Assembly (NCBI GenBank): GCA_022559985.1
Contig: JAFJTR010000053.1
Span: 172,240 to 236,239 of the forward strand
Direction of reading: 5' to 3'
Source: Parastagonospora avenae f. sp. tritici 18332-5
Taxonomy: Eukaryota; Ascomycota; Dothideomycetes; Pleosporales; Phaeosphaeriaceae
DNA length: 64,000 nucleotides
Numbering within the stretch: position 1 is the stretch's first letter; every line of letters starts with the position of its first letter. Positions 58,337 to 64,000 of the stretch are shown here, piece after piece. The notes below the pieces were generated by a model that saw only the letters and a program-made list of their open reading frames with translations, made no database searches and had not been told where the DNA came from. A program made the translations under genes and the position numbers.

Positions 58337-59695
58337 ATGCGCATCGACGACCTTCCCTACTATGCTGTTGGCGATATCATGCCGCAAGACGACATTACTC
58401 TATACTACTCCCCAGAGGCAGCTAAAGACAATCGTCTACTACCTCTGGAGAGAATAGAAGTCTGCCATTGACTGAGAGCGTTCGCCCGGAAATGTATGCT
58501 TTTCCTCCTTTGACAGCAGCAGTCACTAGCGTATGAAGCTGAGCAGCAGCCTACTTTGCTACCTGCTGCAGGAGCTCCCTCCAGTATGTGCTCTTTTCAT
58601 ACCTTTGCTATATCAAAGCAATACCAACTTCTACATCAGATCCTACGCCACAGCCGCCAAAGATTCAGGTCAAACGCGAGTTTTTTAACGTTAATGGAGA
58701 CATCGAAATGAACATCATTGACCTAGTTTCCGACGACGATGATCCAATCCCCGTCTCCCAGCAATGAAAGCGAAAATTCGAAGAGTCTCAGCGTCAATCT
58801 AGCCACGATGCTGCCGATCTGCCTGATCTTGATGACGAAGAACCAACAAGGCACCTTCTTTCTCGCAATGTTGCAGTTGCTCAGACCCTACAAGAGGACG
58901 AAGAAGACGAGGAATACGAACCCTCGCAAGCTGCTCCACTAGTTAAGCAGAAGAAGGGAAAACAGACAAAGAAGACGAAGGCAAGCAGCTCGACTAGGAA
59001 GAAGAACTCAGAGCCCATATCGGGTTATACGAAACCCTGCCGAGCAGCATTGATTAGCGTCAACGAGGAAATATTGTTTCGAGAAATGGGAAGGAATTTC
59101 TATGGGTATTTCCTTCGATACGTTCCCGATGCTGTTCCGTTCGATAACCTGGACCTCAAGACCGAAACGATTTACGATAGGTACCTGTGTCACGATGACG
59201 GCACACTGACAGGCAGCTACTGGTCATGCAGTCGTTAGAACGCCATGCAAAAACCCAGACTGCCTAGAGAAGGGCGAACACATGCGGGATGCAAGTTTTC
59301 AAATCACGTGGGCTGCGCTTGCAGTCGCGGGACGTCTGGACGCAGAACCACTTAAGGGGCTTATCTACGGAGACTTAGTCGCATCCCACTTATGCGGAAA
59401 CAGCACGTGCTTCGAACCCAAGCACATCATCATCGAAAACCAGTCGCTAAACAACATTCGTCAAGCTTGCCACGCGCGCAACGAATGCCAAAAGACTAAG
59501 CGACATCCAGAAGAAGCCTGCGTTGTCGGCATTCAGGTCACTGGTGAAGCGCTGCAATCCCAATACAAAGCTATGGCGGATGCAGCAGCAGCAGGAAAGG
59601 GCCTGTCTTGGAGACTCAACATCGCCACCGACAGAATCAAGCACGGAGACAACTGTGCGTATCACCAGGAAATGCTCCACAGCAACGTTCGCTAG
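58337..59695 (+). pseudogene. Zinc-loop family copy E: most complete, with His-Me-finger-type zinc loop
   Basis: The N-domain starts at ATG 58337 (MRIDDLPYYAVGDIM) and soon breaks. An intron 58584-58639 (GTATGT...CATCAG) leads in phase to the linker with IQVKRE (58669-58680, SUMO-site pattern) and MNIIDLVSDDDD (58714-58728, SUMO-interacting-like). TGA at 58765 interrupts it (one C-to-T step from CGA). Acidic then Lys-rich linker follows, then the core module (GYTKPCRAALISV, FLRYVPDAVPFDNLDLKTET, DDGTLTG), a short deletion plus frameshift near 59220, CKNPDC and FQITWAALAVAGRLDAEPLK. The zinc loop is intact: DLVASHLCGNSTC, FEPKHIIIENQSLNNIRQAC, HARNEC and EEACV. This matches the zinc-binding loop of I-PpoI-type His-Me-finger homing endonucleases (PF05551-like) found in many fungal proteins. 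Confidence 0.68.
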
Positions 59696-60472
59696 CTATA
59701 TGCGGAATGAGCTAATAGTCTCTAGAGGTATACTTGTCATAAGCTTAAGCGAGCCTGAATGTATACACAGCTCCAAGAGACTCTTCCTGATCCTGCCGAA
59801 GTCTTTGAATGTATAAAGGCTGCCGCTTCACCTCCTCTCGTCAGAAAAAGGCGGTAGCCCTCGTCGTCGCACACGGAGAGCACTGCTGAGCTGGACTCGG
59901 CGTCGTGGATAGTCTGGGGACGGCAAGTACCGATTCTTCAGAAGGCGCAGCGCGTGGAACTAATGGCACGGAAGTCACTGAGACTTTGGGAGCGTGATGG
60001 CGGGCGACGGATGGAAGAGGTAGGTAGACAATGTGCAGTTGTTCGCACAGTAGTGATGTCGACGGTGTGTAGCGTAATAATTACCAAAGGCTGAGGAACT
60101 TTTGGGAAACTGCTTTGTTAGTAGGAGGTCGCTGGTAGATCGGTGTATGTGAATGTAGCTGGAGCTAAACCTTGGTTCATCGTCGGGCTCTTGGTCGTCG
60201 CGTCGCGGAGAGAGGGCAAAGGTTAGTATCAAAGATTGCGACAAGTGTTGGAGACTATCGACTGGCACGCTTTCTAGTATGAAGATTTAGTCGTCGGAAG
60301 CGAAAACAGCGTATTCGGATTCCACTGCCGAATGCGAAGAGAGAGTCACTTCTCGGAACCATGGCTGCGCTGTCTTCACAAGACGAGGGATGGCCAACCT
60401 CAAACTTTCATTCCTCCTAGCTATTAAATATCAGCTTATCCACACACGTCCCACCTCCTTCAATTATCCCAT
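59696..60472. other. intergenic region right of the family cluster
   Basis: Separates the accessory cluster from ordinary genes. A 97-codon minus ORF (59975-60268) is not convincing. Confidence 0.35.
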
Positions 60473-61240
60473 CTACACGCCCCTCCTCCTCGCAAACCTC
60501 TCCTCCGCTTCCCTCCCCTCCACCACCCCCTTCAAGCTCGGCATCCTCGTCTCAACATACTCATGCATCGTTTTCAAAACCCTAACAGGCGTGCGATGCT
60601 GGCTCAGCGGCCGCTTGCTCACGTCGCTCAGCCCCGCGTGCGGCACCTGCTTGGCCAGGTCTTCCTGTGCCATGCTCTTCATCGGCTGGAACTGCTTCCA
60701 GAACGGCTGCCGCTCGACAAAGTCTTGGTGCACGGCGCGCGACCGGTCGACGGTTACTTGGAACCATTTCGTGCGTGTTTGCGGCGGCGAGGGGGGCGCG
60801 AAGGGCATGGAAGGGGTGGAAGGGGAGCGAGGGGGCGTGGTCATGGGCGAGGCGCGTGTGGAGAGGGTGGAGGGGCGCAGGATTTCGTCGATGCCGTTTT
60901 TCGCGGGCGGTGTTTCGCGATCGTCTGTGGAGTCCTGGCTGCGCAGTTCGAGGAGGTGGTCCGCGTCGTTGGGGTCGACGACCTTCTCGAGTGCGAAGCG
61001 GATGGGCGAGGCATCGAGGGCCTTCTGGGCGGCGTCGGGGGCGCGGAAGATGGCCAGGGCGATGTTGTCGGCGGGGTTGTGGTATTCGAAGCGCAGCGAC
61101 TTGTACATGGAAAGCTCGCCGAAGCGCTGCAGCACGCGGAACATCTCGCGGCTCTCGGAGAGGTTGGCCGGGCGCGGCACGATCCTCAGGTGCACGGAGC
61201 GGCTGGCCAGCAGCTTCGGTGCTGCTCTACGGACGGACAT
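60473..61240 (-). CDS. Hypothetical protein with RRM-like N-terminal fold, possibly mitochondrial
   Basis: The frame is open to 61333, but the ATG at 61240 is preferred because it gives MSVRRAAPKLLASRSVHLRI, an Arg/Ala/Leu-rich start like a mitochondrial presequence; this makes 255 residues. Residues 15-90 alternate beta and alpha segments (VHLRIVPRPANLSESREMF, LRFEYHNPADNIALAIFRAP), resembling an RNA-recognition-type or ferredoxin-like fold. A Ser/Pro/Thr-rich middle (about 125-160) precedes a C-terminal region with WFQVTVDRSRAVHQDFVERQ. I do not know the family; both fold and location are inferred. Confidence 0.68.
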   Translation of the reverse strand: MSVRRAAPKLLASRSVHLRIVPRPANLSESREMFRVLQRFGELSMYKSLRFEYHNPADNIALAIFRAPDAAQKALDASPIRFALEKVVDPNDADHLLELRSQDSTDDRETPPAKNGIDEILRPSTLSTRASPMTTPPRSPSTPSMPFAPPSPPQTRTKWFQVTVDRSRAVHQDFVERQPFWKQFQPMKSMAQEDLAKQVPHAGLSDVSKRPLSQHRTPVRVLKTMHEYVETRMPSLKGVVEGREAEERFARRRGV

Positions 61241-61760
61241 GGCCTGAGGCGGTCTGCGGAATTGGCGACGAGCATGGTGTCGTTCGACGGTTTGGGAGCG
61301 CCGCGCAGGAAATGTCCGCAGTCCGCAGTCCACTGTGGGGTGGGCCTAAATTTACCAACGCGCAGGGCTGCCGTGCGGCGTAAGACAGGGCCGTGTTCCT
61401 GGGACGCAGATCCGCACATCACATCACATCACGTCCGGCATGCAACAAATTTCAATTGACTTCATGTGGTGGTATTGATGACTATGCAGCTACTGTACGC
61501 AGCCATGTGTAGTTTGGTGCGTGCATGCAAGCACTGGGCTTCCACATCGCATCGTAGAACGCCAGGCTCAACCCGAAGGGAGCAATAACCAAAGCAACAC
61601 CGTGAGACCCGTCGTCGCAGGTCCGCGAGCACGCGCCCTCCATTTCCAAGACGCCATTCCCAGTTTTGGGTCGCTGGGGTTCAGCAGACCGCGGGGTATC
61701 ATTCACCCAGCCCAAAAGAGCCCAAAACGCCATCGCTATGCTTTTTACAAAAATTCCTCG
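61241..61760. other. intergenic region
   Basis: Upstream of the RRM-like gene and downstream of the next minus-strand gene. A short CATCA/CACAT-rich run lies near 61418-61430. No gene. Confidence 0.35.
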
Positions 61761-62405
61761 CTACGATGCCCTCCTTTTCTCGACGCGGTGCCCTGACCGC
61801 TTGCGCATGCGCACAGTCCGGGCGACGCGCGTGCAGCTGTCGCGTTGATCGCCAGCTTTCCACTGCGGCATGGGCTCGACGTCCTGCGCTGGCACGTCGT
61901 ACTCCATGTCGATGCCCTCGTCGCCGTCGGCGGGCGGGGAGAAGCAAGTTGCAGGCGCCGATGTTGACGACGCGCGCGATGTGAGCGCGCTAATGGTGCA
62001 CTGCTCCTCCTCCTCGATCATCTGCACCAGTCGTGAGATGTCGCGGACGTGCGACGAGCTGCACTGAATGCGCGAGTTGGACTGGCGCTGCATGCGGAGG
62101 AGCGATGCAGAAACGCGCGAATACGTCGGCCGGGCGATGGCGCAGTCGTCATCGCTTGGCGGCGTGAGTGGGCCAGAATACGCTGCGTCGTGCACCTGCG
62201 TGTTGATGCGCAGGCTCTGCTGGTTGAGCTGAGAGGCCAAATCGCCTATCGAGCAAGGCGGCGTCGGTGGGCGGTTGAGGTAGAATTCGCGGCGACTGGG
62301 CTTGGATGTGGGCGAGACGTTCATCGCAGCGCGATCATCCTCGTATGTGTCGAATGCTGGTGGCGAGGCCGGGTCGAAGGAGAAGTCGCGGAACATGGCG
62401 GCCAT
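61761..62405 (-). CDS. Hypothetical Ser/Pro-rich protein, 214 residues
   Basis: The ATG at 62405 (MAAMFRDFSFDPASPPAFDT) is chosen over the upstream in-frame start at 62555, whose extra 50 residues look non-coding. The protein has short ordered-looking segments (FYLNRPPTPPCSIGDLASQL, SHVRDISRLVQMIEEEEQCT) in otherwise disordered sequence. It contains TPP/SPP sites that could be proline-directed kinase targets, and ends in a very basic tail (RTVRMRKRSGHRVEKRR) that may act as a nuclear signal. No domain recognised. Confidence 0.65.
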   Translation of the reverse strand: MAAMFRDFSFDPASPPAFDTYEDDRAAMNVSPTSKPSRREFYLNRPPTPPCSIGDLASQLNQQSLRINTQVHDAAYSGPLTPPSDDDCAIARPTYSRVSASLLRMQRQSNSRIQCSSSHVRDISRLVQMIEEEEQCTISALTSRASSTSAPATCFSPPADGDEGIDMEYDVPAQDVEPMPQWKAGDQRDSCTRVARTVRMRKRSGHRVEKRRAS

Positions 62406-63846
62406 GGCTGATTGCTCCAGCTGTGTATTGACGGCGACGAGTGTCGAGATTTGAGACTGTCCAGCGTGGCCCCCAGGTGCGGGCGGCGAGGGTATAAGCA
62501 ATCTGGGAGAGCCAAGATGACGGGCTTCATCCGCGAGTCTGGTTCCTTGCCGCATGCGGTAGTGATATGCAGGTGGCGCTCTGCGTCTGCTGCTCCACGG
62601 CCGCTACGCCTGTCGAGTCGTCTTCTCTCCGTCCTCATCTCGCATCAAGCAGGAGCAGGGGCATCACATGTACTCCATATTCCATAGTCCACTGCCCGCG
62701 GTGCTGGTAGCATCCCTTTTCCCGCCTGTCAAACGGCTCGTGTCCAGGCTGAATGCTTGCTGCGAGACCCCGAGCAACCTTCTCGAAGCCAACTCCACCG
62801 AACGCTTGGGTCGCGACAATTCCGCACTTTTCGCCCCTCTCTCCTGTTTCCCACGTCCTGAGATCCCCAGGCACAGAACTACCATGTCTTGGATGCATGC
62901 GGCTGTCGTTATTCCCGCCCTTCACATGCCTCCGTCTAACCAGCGACCAATCGCGCCCCTCGGGACGCAGGCGAAGCCTACGGCAAGTTCCAGATCGTCG
63001 CAGCGCGCAGCAAACTTCAGCCCTGGTGCCATCCGGAACATCCCACGCCCTCAACTTTGCTGCTAGGGTCCCACCCTGCACGCATCTCCAGCGATCATGT
63101 CCACTGCGCAGCACTGCAGACTTCTTGCACGCAAACGACCTCCTGAACCCCTCGGCCTCACCAGCCAATAATGGTCTACGCTGCCCAATTACCGGCATCA
63201 CGGGAGCACTTGCACTTTTCTTCTTGCGCTTGGGTGACACCCGTTGTGAGGTTACATTCGCGAAATGCCGCCACAATCTCGGCTGCCTTGCTAGCGAGTC
63301 CCGCGACGGAACCTGGCCCCACGATCTGTTCCAGGCATCCCCGCGCACGGCCGTGGCTTGTTCCTGTGCGAGAGCCACAGTTTGAGCCACAGCTGTTTGT
63401 GCCGCTGGTATCCGTAGGGCTGGATGGATCGATGAGACTAATTAGCCGAATTGCATACCAGGCTTTGAAATGATCAACTGGGGAAATCAAGCGTGTATCT
63501 ACGGATTAGGCGTTCAGTGAACGTCCCGCAAATTGTCCGTTCATCGAGCAGCCTACCTGCGTAGTTGTTCACTTCCCAGCCGGCCGTAAGAGGGTGCAAA
63601 TAAGTGTACTTCCGTCGAGATTTGAAGAGATAAGACAGCAGTTTCAAGATCGCACATAACAGTAAGCCTGCACACTTGAGACTTGATATTGTACAGCAAC
63701 GTACACTGACCTAGAGCATCACACGCAACGTCATCGGTTAAATCTCGCTCTCCAACTACCGCGCGCCTCTGAATCCTTACAGACAAGAGCCGCTTTAATA
63801 ATGCTACGCTCTTTTTCAGTATTCTCCTCATTCTAAACCCCCTTCT
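62406..63846. other. intergenic region near the right edge
   Basis: Several frames of 100-250 codons occur on both strands, but their composition is random and they overlap one another. No supported gene. Confidence 0.35.
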
Positions 63847-63901
63847 CTATTCCCCATCTCGAATCAACGCCTCTATCCTCCCCCTCGCCAACCTCAAATC
63901 C

Positions 63902-63903
<2 letters not shown>
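63847..63903 (-). CDS. Possible C-terminus of a gene entering from the right
   Basis: Reading minus from the C run, the last codons give LDLRLARGRIEALIRDGE and a TAG at 63849-63847. The peptide looks like a regular helical protein end, but only 18 codons are visible and the C run cuts off the rest. Confidence 0.35.

Positions 63904-64000
<97 letters not shown>
63904..64000. repeat. 97-base run of C at the window end
   Basis: Unbroken C from 63904 to 64000. It does not resemble a fungal telomere repeat (TTAGGG) and is unlike anything else in the window. A sequencing or assembly artefact at a contig edge is most likely. Confidence 0.95.

Noticed and set aside
62635..63390. 251-codon minus frame and 210-codon overlapping plus frame
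   Set aside because: Both have random Arg/Ser/Pro composition, overlap each other and show no family features.
1..64000. tRNA, rRNA or CRISPR features
   Set aside because: Looked for B-box-like GGTTCGA motifs with a partner A box and for regular spacer-repeat arrays; none was convincing, though a covariance-model scan was not possible.

Overview
The window looks like nuclear DNA of a filamentous ascomycete (Pezizomycotina, perhaps Dothideomycetes). The evidence is small introns of about 45-60 bases with GTAAGT/GTATGT-type donors and CTAAC-like branch points, an Sfp1-type zinc-finger regulator, fungal FAD oxidase, acetoacetate-decarboxylase-like and monocarboxylate-transporter-like genes, and a very large secreted serine/threonine-rich repeat protein. 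The taxon is inferred from gene content only. Genes are independently promoted; no operon or obvious biosynthetic cluster is visible.

Layout. 1-229: 5' end of an ADIP-type coiled-coil gene leaving the window (minus). 1187-2857: secreted berberine-bridge-like FAD oxidase, four exons. 3653-4661: a small zinc-binding gene whose downstream frame is broken, and a tiny spliced ORF. 4994-7570: an aminoglycoside-phosphotransferase-like gene interrupted by in-frame stops, followed by a 535-base element with inverted arms of about 205 bases (7665-8199). 8449-17234: four minus-strand genes (ankyrin-repeat protein, MFS transporter, unknown protein, acetoacetate-decarboxylase-like protein). 17235-22598: 5.4 kb with no convincing gene. 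22599-24434: Sfp1-like regulator. 26382-28199: unknown two-exon gene.

30340-50284 is one giant exon of about 6,600 codons: signal peptide, a 9.4-kb tract of Leu/Ser/Pro repeats, an 8.2-kb tract of a different Thr-rich beta-type repeat of 36-41 residues, four cysteine-rich modules and a Thr/Val-rich tail. An assembly gap of 96 N lies in perfect 120-base repeats and breaks the frame; a 4-base overlap join would restore it. Surface adhesin or wall structural protein is the best guess.

51509-59695 is an accessory region. A four-exon unknown gene is followed by at least five copies, in both orientations and mostly damaged, of a multi-domain family: an N-terminal domain, a short linker motif fitting a SUMO acceptor site (often with a SUMO-interacting-like motif), an acidic/basic linker, a conserved module containing a PxDD/N signature, and, in the best copy, a zinc loop of the His-Me-finger homing endonuclease type. 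This is the strongest candidate here for an undescribed system.

60473-62405 holds two ordinary minus-strand genes. The window ends with the probable last codons of another minus-strand gene and a 97-base run of C that is probably an assembly artefact.
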